From: Rubrobacter sp.
GTDB lineage: Bacteria > Actinomycetota > Rubrobacteria > Rubrobacterales > Rubrobacteraceae
Assembly (NCBI GenBank): GCA_016781775.1
Contig: JADDPR010000337.1
Location: forward strand, 1-13,916
Direction of reading: 5' to 3'
DNA: 13,916 bases
Shown here: piece after piece, positions 6,822 to 13,720 of the stretch
How the letters are laid out: the number at the start of each line of letters is the position of its first letter
Position numbering within the stretch: the first letter of the stretch is position 1
Translations under genes and position numbers: made by a program
The notes under the pieces: model-generated
The model's database searches: none
The model's input: the letters and a program-made list of their open reading frames with translations, nothing else
Told to the model about the DNA's origin: nothing

Positions 6822-7535
6822 TTGGAAGAGACCGTACTACTAGTCGACGACGACGCGGCCCTGCTCGAGGTCATGTCTATCGTGCTGTCCTCGGAGGGAT
6901 ACAGGGTGATCACCGCCGTGGACGGGCAGGAGGCTTTGAAGGAGGTCGGCCGTGAGAAGCTGGACCTCGTCATCCTGGACATCATGCTGCCGAAGATGAG
7001 CGGCTTCGAGGTGCTGAAGAAGATCCGGGAGAAGTCCGACGTCCCCGTCGTGATGCTGACGGCGAAGAGCCAGTCCGTCGATAAGGTCGTGGGGCTCGAG
7101 CTCGGGGCCGACGATTACATCACCAAGCCGTTCGACACCAAGGAGCTTCTGGCACGCATCCGGGCGATCCTCAGGAGGTTCGGGCGGCAGGAGGGCAGGA
7201 GCCGAGACGGGACCTTGAGGCTCGGGCCGTTGGAGTTGGACCCGAACGGTTACACCGTGACCAGGGACGGTACGGTCCTCGTGCTCACGCCGACTGAGTT
7301 CAAGATTTTGGCGCTCCTGATGAGGCGCCCGGGGCGGGCGTTTACGCGGACCCAGATCTCGGAGGCCGTTTCTACCGCGTCGCATTATCTTGCGAGCCGT
7401 TACATAGACGTCCACATCTCCAGGCTTCGGGCCAAGATCGAGCGTGACCCGAAGGCGCCGGAGATTATCCAGACCGTCCCGAGCGTCGGGTACCGGGCGG
7501 CCCGGCCGCCCTCCGGCGTAACGCGCAGCGCCTGA
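6822..7535 (+). CDS. OmpR/PhoB-family response regulator
   Basis: The protein has 237 residues. The receiver domain (about 3-118) has the acidic pocket D9/D10, phospho-acceptor D53 in 'LVILDIMLPKMSG', T80 and K102 in 'YITKPF'. The C-terminal winged helix (about 135-232) shows 'LELDPNGYTV', 'LTPTEFKILALLMRRPGRAFTR' in part, and 'YIDVHISRLRAKIERDP...IQTVPSVGYR', typical of OmpR/PhoB. It is a transcription factor switched on by the kinase that follows 16 nt later. The start is TTG at 6822, with GGGAGGA (6804-6810) 11 nt upstream; the receiver begins at once after it. The context resembles mtrA-mtrB-lpqB, but the sequence alone does not tell MtrA from PhoP/WalR relatives, so no symbol is given. 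Confidence 0.95.
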   Translation: MEETVLLVDDDAALLEVMSIVLSSEGYRVITAVDGQEALKEVGREKLDLVILDIMLPKMSGFEVLKKIREKSDVPVVMLTAKSQSVDKVVGLELGADDYITKPFDTKELLARIRAILRRFGRQEGRSRDGTLRLGPLELDPNGYTVTRDGTVLVLTPTEFKILALLMRRPGRAFTRTQISEAVSTASHYLASRYIDVHISRLRAKIERDPKAPEIIQTVPSVGYRAARPPSGVTRSA

Positions 7536-7551
7536 GAAGGGGTTTTTAGCG

Positions 7552-9492
7552 GTGGGCCAGAAGATGCGCAAGGGGAGGTCCTTACAGGGGCGGCTCTCGT
7601 TCCGGGCGCGGGTCTTCGCGGCGCTCGTCGGTATCTCCGCGACGACGAGCCTGGTGATCGGCCTCGTCCTCTACTACTACGCCGAAGACCGGCTCGTGGC
7701 CCAGGAACGGGAGCTTCTGATACAGCGCTCCCGCACCGCGAACGCGGGGGCCGCGGTCTTTCTGGAGGGCCTGCGAAACCCGGAGAGCGGGGATCTGCCC
7801 GCCCCCGACACCTACGCCGAAGAGCTTGTCCGCTCGGTGGCGGACCCGACGGGCCTCGGGGTGCTCTACGCGGGCCCGAACGGGGACCCGCTGGCGGCGA
7901 GGGACGGCGCCGGGGAGCCGGTCTCCCCCGAGGAAGCGTACGAGAGGCTCGGCTTGAACAGTGAGATCTTGACCAGGGCCGAGCAGTCCCCGAGGGGCGC
8001 GGGGAGGATCGTGCGCCTCGGCGACGACGGGGGCGGCGGCTCGCCGCGCTACGTCGCGGTCTGGCCGCTCGTGGGGTCGCGCGGGGTGCCGCAGGGCGTG
8101 CTTGTCTACGACTCCTCCGAGAGTGGCCTCGACAAGACGCTCGCGTTCTTGCGCTACGGGATCCTGGGCGCCATCGGGACGAGCGTCGTGCTTCTGGGGG
8201 CTACGAGCCTCCTTCTGGCCCGCCAGATCACGCGCCCCCTCTCCGAGACCCGCGACGCCGCCATCAGGGTCGCCTCGGGGGATTACAGCTTCGTGCCGGT
8301 CAGGGGGAACGACGAGCTCGCCGAGGTTGCGCGCTCCTTCAACTTCATGGCCAAAGAGGTGCAGCACTACGTCGGCGAGATGCGGCGCCAGAAGGGTCGC
8401 CTGGAGGCGGTCCTCGAGGCCTCGCCCGAAGCGGTCGTCGCCACCGACGCCTCCGGGAAGGTAACGATGACGAACCCCGCCGCCGCGCGGATACTCGGCA
8501 TCGACCCATCCTCCGACCTCGGACGTCCGCTCGACCGGCTCGGCGCCCCCCAGCCGCTCCTCGACTGCCTGCGCGAGGCCACCACCACCGGCGCCGCCGT
8601 GCGCGAGCTCGAGGTCGGCGAGAAGACCTACTGGGCCTACGCCGCCCGCATGCCGGACCCGAAGGAAGCCGACGGTGCGGTCGGCGCAGGCTCTCCCCTG
8701 GGTGCCCTGGAGAACGGCGCATCGGGGGGCGCCATCCTCGCCGTCCGGGACATCACGCAGTACCGTTCGCTCGAGAGGGCGAAGACCGCCTTCGTCTCGG
8801 ACGTCTCCCACGAGCTCAGAACGCCGTTGACGACCATCCAGAGCGCGATGGACCTTATCGAGCGGGCGCGGGACAGGTTGGATCCCCTGGAGCACAGGGC
8901 GCTCGAGTTGGCCGATGGGGAGCTCAAGCGCATCCGCATGATGGTCGAGGAGCTTCTGACCCTCGCCCAGATGGACTCGCTCCAGTACTCCCTGGAGGTC
9001 ACCTCGAGCGACCTCGACGAGGTCGCGAGAAGCGCTATAAGCAGCATCGAGACCAAGGCCCAGAGGTTCGGCATCGAGCTCCGCTACGACGCCACCGAAA
9101 GCTCGCCCCGCACCACTTGCGTGTGCGACGCCCAGAAGATCTACCAGGTTTTGCTTAACCTGCTAGACAACGCCATAAAGTACTCCGACCCGGGCGGCCA
9201 AGTTTGCGTGCGCGTGCTGGACGGGCGGGATCACGTAACGATCCGGGTCTCGGATACGGGGGTCGGAATCCCCGAGGAAGACCTGCCCCAGCTTTTCGAC
9301 CGCTTCTACCGGGTGAACAAGGACCGCTCGCGGGCGACCGGCGGGAGCGGCCTGGGACTCGCCATTAGCAAGCAGATCGTCGACCTCCACGGCGGCACCC
9401 TCCTGGTGAAGAGCGAGGTAGGCTCCGGCTCTACCTTCGACGTCAGGCTCCCGAAGTCCCCCATCCCCCGCTCCGCCAGCTATGCGATCTAG
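7552..9492 (+). CDS. Membrane sensor histidine kinase, HAMP-PAS-HisKA
   Basis: The protein has 646 residues. It has TM1 (about 21-43), an extracytoplasmic sensor region of about 155 residues, TM2 (about 202-224), HAMP (about 222-275), PAS (about 285-400, 'LEASPEAVVATDASGKVTMTNPAAARILG'), HisKA with the H-box 'SHELRTPL' (H420), and a HATPase domain with N540 in 'NLLDNAIKYS', 'DTGVGI', 'FDRFYRV' and 'GGSGLGLAI'. All catalytic motifs are intact. It phosphorylates the upstream regulator in response to an envelope signal. The GTG at 7552 has AGAAGGGG (7535-7542) 9 nt upstream; ATG 7564 is an alternative. Actinobacterial MtrB lacks a PAS; HAMP-PAS-HisKA is the WalK/PhoR layout. Its end overlaps the next gene by 11 nt. 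Confidence 0.95.
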   Translation: MGQKMRKGRSLQGRLSFRARVFAALVGISATTSLVIGLVLYYYAEDRLVAQERELLIQRSRTANAGAAVFLEGLRNPESGDLPAPDTYAEELVRSVADPTGLGVLYAGPNGDPLAARDGAGEPVSPEEAYERLGLNSEILTRAEQSPRGAGRIVRLGDDGGGGSPRYVAVWPLVGSRGVPQGVLVYDSSESGLDKTLAFLRYGILGAIGTSVVLLGATSLLLARQITRPLSETRDAAIRVASGDYSFVPVRGNDELAEVARSFNFMAKEVQHYVGEMRRQKGRLEAVLEASPEAVVATDASGKVTMTNPAAARILGIDPSSDLGRPLDRLGAPQPLLDCLREATTTGAAVRELEVGEKTYWAYAARMPDPKEADGAVGAGSPLGALENGASGGAILAVRDITQYRSLERAKTAFVSDVSHELRTPLTTIQSAMDLIERARDRLDPLEHRALELADGELKRIRMMVEELLTLAQMDSLQYSLEVTSSDLDEVARSAISSIETKAQRFGIELRYDATESSPRTTCVCDAQKIYQVLLNLLDNAIKYSDPGGQVCVRVLDGRDHVTIRVSDTGVGIPEEDLPQLFDRFYRVNKDRSRATGGSGLGLAISKQIVDLHGGTLLVKSEVGSGSTFDVRLPKSPIPRSASYAI

Positions 9493-10732
9493 AACCGAGA
9501 AGCCAAAGCTGCGTCTCACCGTGTCGTTCCTCGTGACGCTCCTGTCCGTGCTCGGGACGACGGGTTGCGGCATGTTGTATGGTGCCGAACCCGTGGAGGA
9601 GGGGCCCATAGAGCCCGCCGAGCCCGCCGAAGCCTCGACCGATGTCGACCTCGGCCCGGGCATCCGCCCCCTGAGCCTCGGACCCGGGGACAAGAGCTCG
9701 CCGCGCATCAGCCCGTTAGGGGAACGCGTGGCATTCGTCCTCGATGGCTACGTCGTCGAGAAGTCCCTTTACGCCCAGGACCTCAAGCGCCGGACCGCCG
9801 AAAGGTTCTCCGCCACGAACGTCGAGTGGCTCTCCGCGGAGAACCTGGCCGTCCTGGGGTCGGGCTCTCGGAGTGATTCTTCGGCGCGGGACGCGGAACC
9901 CGGTTCCCTGTTCGTTTCCCGGCCGAATGATCCTCTGGAGGCCGCCCTGGCCGAGGGGGTGCAGGCCACCGGGGTACAAGCGAGCGGGGGCGCCATGGTC
10001 GCCGCCGTCGAGACGCGGGGAACAGAAGATCCTGCGGTCGCCCTCGTGCGCATCCGGGCGGGTGGGAACTTAGCGAGAAGCTTCCCGGTCGCCCTCCAGG
10101 GACGCGTCTCGGGACTCTCCCTCTCCCCGGACGGACGCGAGGCCGCGATGGCGGTCCGGATCGAGTCCGGCGAAGACGCCGGCAGGGTCGAGATCGTAAC
10201 CTACCGCTTCTCCGAGGGCGAGCCCCAACGCGTGGCCCTCCTCGACGAGGGGCTGGAGGTGATGGGCGCCCCCCAGCAGACCCCGCGGGGCATCTACCTG
10301 GTCGCCGGGGAGGAGGAAGATGAGGAGGCCGACTACACCCTTTACCAGGTGTCCGAAGGCTCGGAGGGGTACGAGCCGGTGCGCGGGATCGGCGAGGATT
10401 TCGTCCCCGCGAGCATAGCGGCCTCGCCGGCCGGCGACAGCCTCGCCGTGCTGGGCCGGCGAAGCTCCCGCTCCCCCACCGACCTCTACGTCCTCAACCT
10501 CGCCTCGGATGCCCTCGACGCCGTAACGGCCAACGAGAACATGGAGATCAAGACGAAGCCGGGCGACCTGGCCTGGTCTCCCGACGGCTCGTACGTGGTG
10601 ATCGTGGCCCGCGGCGTACTATCGGGCCCAAAGGTCTACGGCTCCCCCGCCGAAGAGATCTCTTCGGCCTTCTACAACGTCTACAGGGTGCCGGTGGGGA
10701 CGGCCGCGAGCACCGGGGGGCGGCCGGGGTGA
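9482..10732 (+). CDS. Beta-propeller lipoprotein, LpqB-like position
   Basis: The protein has 416 residues. The N-terminus has a basic stretch, a hydrophobic segment (about 11-25) and 'LGTTGC', a slightly unusual lipobox with C29 as probable lipidation site. An acidic Pro/Glu linker follows. The rest carries about six WD40/TolB-like blade motifs such as 'PRISPLGERVAFVLDG', 'LSLSPDGREAAMAV', 'IAASPAGDSLAVLG' and 'LAWSPDGSYVVIV'. It is therefore an exported, membrane-tethered propeller, probably binding the kinase sensor region or an envelope ligand. In Actinobacteria the mtrAB pair is followed by lpqB, a lipoprotein with a GerMN domain and a propeller; here I see no GerMN region. The ATG at 9482 overlaps the kinase end by 11 nt, and its stop overlaps the next start, so the genes are translationally coupled. 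Confidence 0.8.
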   Translation: MRSRTEKPKLRLTVSFLVTLLSVLGTTGCGMLYGAEPVEEGPIEPAEPAEASTDVDLGPGIRPLSLGPGDKSSPRISPLGERVAFVLDGYVVEKSLYAQDLKRRTAERFSATNVEWLSAENLAVLGSGSRSDSSARDAEPGSLFVSRPNDPLEAALAEGVQATGVQASGGAMVAAVETRGTEDPAVALVRIRAGGNLARSFPVALQGRVSGLSLSPDGREAAMAVRIESGEDAGRVEIVTYRFSEGEPQRVALLDEGLEVMGAPQQTPRGIYLVAGEEEDEEADYTLYQVSEGSEGYEPVRGIGEDFVPASIAASPAGDSLAVLGRRSSRSPTDLYVLNLASDALDAVTANENMEIKTKPGDLAWSPDGSYVVIVARGVLSGPKVYGSPAEEISSAFYNVYRVPVGTAASTGGRPG

Positions 10733-11247
10733 GGGGCACCCTCTTGTGCTGGCTTCTCGGGGCGTCGCTCGCCTTCCTCATGACGGCCGGAGCTTTCCTG
10801 GTGCTTGCTAACCTCGGCACCGCACCGAGCGCGAGTGTCCCCATCCCCCGTAGCGCGGCCACCGAACAGGGGCCTCAGGGACCGAAGCTCGTCCTGGACT
10901 TCTCCGAGGAGCGGTTGGAGAAGTTGGAGAGACGCAAGGACCAGACCCTCACGCTCTACCTCGCGAACAGGGGCGACAAGGGACTCGAGAGCGTGGAACT
11001 CGAGCTGACGGTCTCCTCCGAGGACACCGCGTCCCCCAGCGTGCGCCGGTATCGGGAGACGGTGCTGGAGCTCGCGCCGGATCAGGTCGAGCCCGTCTCG
11101 ATGACGATCGATCTCTCCCCGGCTCCACCGGTCGAGAGCCTCGCGGTGCTCGGTCAGGAGACCGGGGGCGATCGGGAGATCCTGGAGGCCCGGGCCCACG
11201 CGCCAGGAGAGCCCGTCGTCGTCGAGACGGCGGTCCTCGCGCCCTGA
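10729..11247 (+). CDS. Signal-anchored extracytoplasmic beta-rich protein
   Basis: The protein has 172 residues and I do not recognise a family. An N-terminal hydrophobic helix (about 4-28) without a lipobox looks like a signal anchor. A short Pro/Ser linker follows, then a domain with alternating strands ('QTLTLYLANRGDKGLESVELELTV', shown in part, and 'EPVSMTIDLSP'), suggestive of an Ig-like/CARDB-type beta sandwich with no cysteine in it. GTG at 10729 overlaps the stop of the propeller gene by 4 nt (GTGA), a sign of coupled translation and joint function. It probably acts at the cell surface with the propeller lipoprotein and the kinase. Its stop lies 1 nt from the stop of the convergent acetyltransferase gene. 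Confidence 0.75.
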   Translation: MRGTLLCWLLGASLAFLMTAGAFLVLANLGTAPSASVPIPRSAATEQGPQGPKLVLDFSEERLEKLERRKDQTLTLYLANRGDKGLESVELELTVSSEDTASPSVRRYRETVLELAPDQVEPVSMTIDLSPAPPVESLAVLGQETGGDREILEARAHAPGEPVVVETAVLAP

Positions 11248-11248
11248 G

Positions 11249-11926
11249 CTAGCGGCCGGACCTGGTGCGGTGCGTCGCGGGGGACATGCGTGCCCCGCCG
11301 GGCCCGTGGGGCGAGAGCGTGACGGGGGAAGGGGCGCCGCCCAGGACCGGGAGCTTCACCCGCCCCATAAGGTCACGGGCACGCTCCCCGATCTCGACGG
11401 TGTTCCCGAAGTCCGCCCTGGCGAGCGTATAGGGCAGGCCGAGCCGGAAGCCACGCCGCACCGGCTCCCAACCGTTCTCGAGCAAGAACCCGGTCGGGAT
11501 GTGGCGCGAGAGTCCGAGGTCGCTCCCGATCGCCTCGACCCCGCCGAAGCTCCGAAGTTTGAGGTCCCGCGCCACGCGCACGAGAAGATGCCTGCGTGCC
11601 CTCGGGTCCCCCTCCAGGTACGCCAAAAGCGCGGCGTCGGTGCCAAAGGGCCCAACGGGGTACAGGTCCGCTCGGGGCAGGTAAGCGTGCGGGCCGTAGA
11701 CGGCGAAGCCCATCACCTCGTCGCTCCGCCGCATCACGAGACCGGCCGCGCCCCAGGTCCCGGTGACCTCCTCGTACCACTCTTCGGCGGAGAAGGCCCC
11801 TTGCGTCCAATACGAGACCACGGCCTCGAGGCCGGGGACGTCGCGGGCGTTGCCGGCCGAAATCTCCGAGATCGCGGGGATAAAAGGCAGCGGCCTCATC
11901 TTCAAGCCGAGCCCGAGCCTACCCAT
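11249..11926 (-). CDS. GNAT-family N-acetyltransferase
   Basis: The protein has 225 residues. The core shows a GNAT pattern: strand 'DEVMGFAVYGPHAYLPRA', then 'PVGPFGTDAALLAYLEGDPRARRHLLVRVARDL' (shown in part) where acetyl-CoA would bind, and 'IPTGFLLENGWEPVRRGFRLGLPY' (in part), like the 'PADFLLAVGF' ending of a known actinobacterial GNAT group. The usual Q/RxxGxG/A loop is degenerate here (RARRHL), so activity is uncertain. The C-terminal 30 residues look disordered. The frame stays open far upstream, but that part only shadows the YtxH-like gene; ATG 11926 has GGAAGGGA a few nt upstream and overlaps the YtxH-like stop by 8 nt, so I start there. The substrate is unknown. Confidence 0.75.
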   Translation of the reverse strand: MGRLGLGLKMRPLPFIPAISEISAGNARDVPGLEAVVSYWTQGAFSAEEWYEEVTGTWGAAGLVMRRSDEVMGFAVYGPHAYLPRADLYPVGPFGTDAALLAYLEGDPRARRHLLVRVARDLKLRSFGGVEAIGSDLGLSRHIPTGFLLENGWEPVRRGFRLGLPYTLARADFGNTVEIGERARDLMGRVKLPVLGGAPSPVTLSPHGPGGARMSPATHRTRSGR

Positions 11927-12368
11927 TCGTCCCTTCCGGGCCCTCTCCAGGCCTTTCGAGCCGCGCCCGGAGGCGAGAGCGGGTCTCCTGGATCCTTCGC
12001 CTGAGCTCCTCCGGGTCCCCCTCCGGCGGCGCCTCGACCTCCACCGCATCCTCGCCCGAGACGTCACGCAGCGGCGGCGCGGCCGTCGGGAAGACGGGCG
12101 GAGGCTCCATGGGCTCGGCCGTCGGCCCGACGGAGAGATCCAACTCCTCCTCGCGGACAGAAGAAGCGTCGCGGGCCTCGGCCGCCCGCTCCCGCGCGCG
12201 CTCCCGTGCCTCGAAGTAGCCCTCGCGTCCCCGCTCACGGGCCTCGCCGGCTCGGGAAGCTATCGAGCCCCTGAGCTCCTTGCCGCTCCTGGGAGCGAGG
12301 AGGATGCCTGCCAGCGCGCCCGCGACGCCGCCTAACACGAAAGTGCCGAGCTTTTGCTTGTCCACCAT
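11919..12368 (-). CDS. YtxH-like membrane-anchored protein
   Basis: The protein has 149 residues. The N-terminus has a short basic start and a hydrophobic Gly/Ala-rich helix ending in 'ILLAPRSGKELR' (about 7-35), which is the YtxH-family hallmark. A charged amphipathic, Ala/Arg/Glu-rich region follows (about 36-75), then a Pro-rich acidic linker and a final helical stretch (about 118-140). YtxH-like proteins are small stress-associated membrane proteins of unknown mechanism. ATG 12368 has a perfect AGGAGGT (12384-12378) 9 nt upstream, so I prefer it to the start ten codons earlier at 12398. The stop overlaps the acetyltransferase start by 8 nt, so the two form an operon. Confidence 0.8.
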   Translation of the reverse strand: MVDKQKLGTFVLGGVAGALAGILLAPRSGKELRGSIASRAGEARERGREGYFEARERARERAAEARDASSVREEELDLSVGPTAEPMEPPPVFPTAAPPLRDVSGEDAVEVEAPPEGDPEELRRRIQETRSRLRARLERPGEGPEGTNG

Positions 12369-12396
12369 ACCGCGTGTACCTCCTAACAGTTCGCCC

Positions 12397-12402
12397 ATTC
12401 TA
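12397..12402 (-). promoter_or_regulatory. Candidate -10 box of the ytxH-like operon
   Basis: TAGAAT on the minus strand lies about 13 nt before the AGGAGGT ribosome binding site. No convincing -35 is seen at 16-18 nt. A CCCCT-N7-AGGGG inverted repeat abuts it upstream (about 12403-12419) and could be a binding site. Confidence 0.3.
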
Positions 12403-12539
12403 CCCCTTCCCGATAGGGGATACCCACCCTACCGCTCCGGGCACGCGCACCCGACTATCGTGCCGGACGCCCGTCCCCCCGACGCCTGTGTACGGTTCCC
12501 GTTCTCCCCCGGAGACGTTGAAGCGCAAGAGGAGGAACA

Positions 12540-12650
12540 ATGTTTGCCACCGACGATCCCCCCGGCGTAGACTATCGGGCCTGGGCAGAGTCTTCGAGGG
12601 GGCGAGGAAAATCGGGCGGAGGGGACCAAAGAGCAGCAGGCGGGGGGTAG
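12540..12650 (+). CDS. Possible small ORF upstream of the oxidoreductase
   Basis: ATG 12540 is preceded by AGGAGG (12530-12535), 4 nt away, the best plus-strand ribosome binding site in this gap. It opens a 36-residue frame starting 'MFATDDPPGVDYRAWAES' and ending in a Gly-rich tail with a stop at 12650, 22 nt before the oxidoreductase start. It has no recognised family. It could be a small protein, a leader whose translation affects the next gene, or chance. The Gly/Arg/Ser-rich second half looks like low-complexity sequence, which argues for caution. Confidence 0.35.
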   Translation: MFATDDPPGVDYRAWAESSRGRGKSGGGDQRAAGGG

Positions 12651-12658
12651 TTTGGGCC

Positions 12659-12665
12659 GGGGAGG
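12659..12665 (+). promoter_or_regulatory. Ribosome binding site deciding a TTG start
   Basis: GGGGAGG lies 7 nt before TTG 12673, which directly opens the first Rossmann strand of the oxidoreductase. It makes TTG 12673 a better start than TTG 12652. Confidence 0.6.
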
Positions 12666-12672
12666 CGGCGTC

Positions 12673-13680
12673 TTGATCCGCGTCGCGCTCTTGAGCTTCT
12701 GGCACGTCCACGCCCACGACTACGCCCGGGAGGCCAAGGAGCACCCCGAGGCCGAGATCGTCGCGGTCTGGGACGAGATACCGGACCGCGGCCGGTCGGA
12801 GGCCACGAAGATGGGCGTGGACTTCCACGAGAACCTCGAAGACGTTCTAGCGCGCGAGGACGTAGACGGCGTCGTCGTAACCACCCCGACCGCCTCTCAC
12901 CGCGGGGTTATCCCGGCGGCCACGAGGGCCGGCAAGCACGTCTTCACCGAGAAGGTGATAGCCCCGACGCTGCGGGAGGCAGAGGAGATAGCCTCCGAGG
13001 CCGAGCGCGCGGGCGTCGCCTTCGTCGTCTCCCTGCCCCGGCTCTACGCCGGTTACACGCGGGCTTTGCGGGAGACCCTGGGCGGTGGCGCGCTCGGGGA
13101 GATCACATACCTGCGCGTCCGCGTCTCCCACGACGGCGCACTGCCGGGGGAAGGTAGCCCCGGGGGCTGGTTGCCCGGCCGTTTCTTCGCCCCGGAGGAA
13201 TCGGCCGGCGGCGTCACCGTGGATTTCGGGGCGCACCCGCTCTACCTTTTGGCGCACCTGCTCGGCATGCCCGAGGACGTGCGCTCGGCGTACGGGTACT
13301 TCACGGGAAGGGTCGTCGAAGACAACTCCGTCGTCGCGCTGCGCTACCCGAACGGGGCGATAGGGGTGGCCGAGGCCTCTTTCGTCGGCTCGTCCGTGCC
13401 GTTTCTCGTGGAGGCACACGGCACGGAGGGGAGCCTGCTCTATAACCCGGACTCCGGGCTCAGGGTGCGGCGCGCGGGCACCACTGGTTGGGAACACCAG
13501 GAGACGCCGCCGGACGGTCCGTCCCCCTTCCGCCGATGGGTAGGCCTGGCATCGCGGGGCGAGGCCGACGGCGAGAACGTGCGGGCCGCCCTGAACCTGA
13601 GCGCCCTGGCGGAGGCGGCGAACCTCTCGGCCGCGGAGAATCGACCGGTACGCCCCGACGCGTTGCGGAGGCGCGGGTGA
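12673..13680 (+). CDS. Gfo/Idh/MocA-family oxidoreductase
   Basis: The protein has 335 residues, the normal length. The N-terminal Rossmann domain (about 1-120) begins 'IRVALLSFWHVHAHDYA' and continues with 'VDGVVVTTPTASH' and 'GKHVFTEKVIAPT' (E93-K94-V95 where the family usually has EKP). The C-terminal alpha/beta domain holds the 'DFGAH' motif (D184, G186, H188) that forms part of the substrate site. Such enzymes oxidise or reduce sugar- or inositol-like substrates with NAD(P), in the cytoplasm. The usual GxGxxG cofactor loop is replaced by S-F-W-H-V-H-A-H, a variant seen in a subgroup of the family. The substrate cannot be told. TTG 12673 is chosen over TTG 12652 because of the GGGGAGG 7 nt upstream. 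It converges on the partial gene at the right edge. Confidence 0.9.
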   Translation: MIRVALLSFWHVHAHDYAREAKEHPEAEIVAVWDEIPDRGRSEATKMGVDFHENLEDVLAREDVDGVVVTTPTASHRGVIPAATRAGKHVFTEKVIAPTLREAEEIASEAERAGVAFVVSLPRLYAGYTRALRETLGGGALGEITYLRVRVSHDGALPGEGSPGGWLPGRFFAPEESAGGVTVDFGAHPLYLLAHLLGMPEDVRSAYGYFTGRVVEDNSVVALRYPNGAIGVAEASFVGSSVPFLVEAHGTEGSLLYNPDSGLRVRRAGTTGWEHQETPPDGPSPFRRWVGLASRGEADGENVRAALNLSALAEAANLSAAENRPVRPDALRRRG

Positions 13681-13696
13681 CCTTGGGGCGGAGCTT

Positions 13697-13713
13697 CCCC
13701 GGTCGGATCGGGG
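13697..13713. terminator. GC hairpin between convergent genes
   Basis: CCCCG (13697-13701) pairs with CGGGG (13709-13713) over a 7-nt loop in the 40-nt gap between the two stops. An alternative pairing of GGGG 13685-13688 with CCCC 13697-13700 competes. There is no T run on either strand, so a terminator role is only plausible. Confidence 0.25.
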
Positions 13714-13720
13714 CGGCAGC

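Larger units (their letters stand above)
12369..12672. other. Divergent intergenic region
   Basis: About 300 bp separate the minus-strand ytxH-like gene from the plus-strand oxidoreductase gene. It holds the ytxH-like ribosome binding site, a candidate -10 for that operon, and a 36-codon plus-strand ORF with a good Shine-Dalgarno (12540-12650). I find no clear promoter for the oxidoreductase. Confidence 0.5.

Noticed and set aside
7582..8895. 437-codon minus-strand frame opposite the histidine kinase
   Set aside because: It is a shadow of the intact kinase, with low-complexity Arg/Gly/Pro composition.
11927..12238. N-terminal extension of the acetyltransferase frame
   Set aside because: The extra 104 codons overlap the ytxH-like gene out of frame and are Arg/Ser-rich, while ATG 11926 has a ribosome binding site and starts the conserved part.
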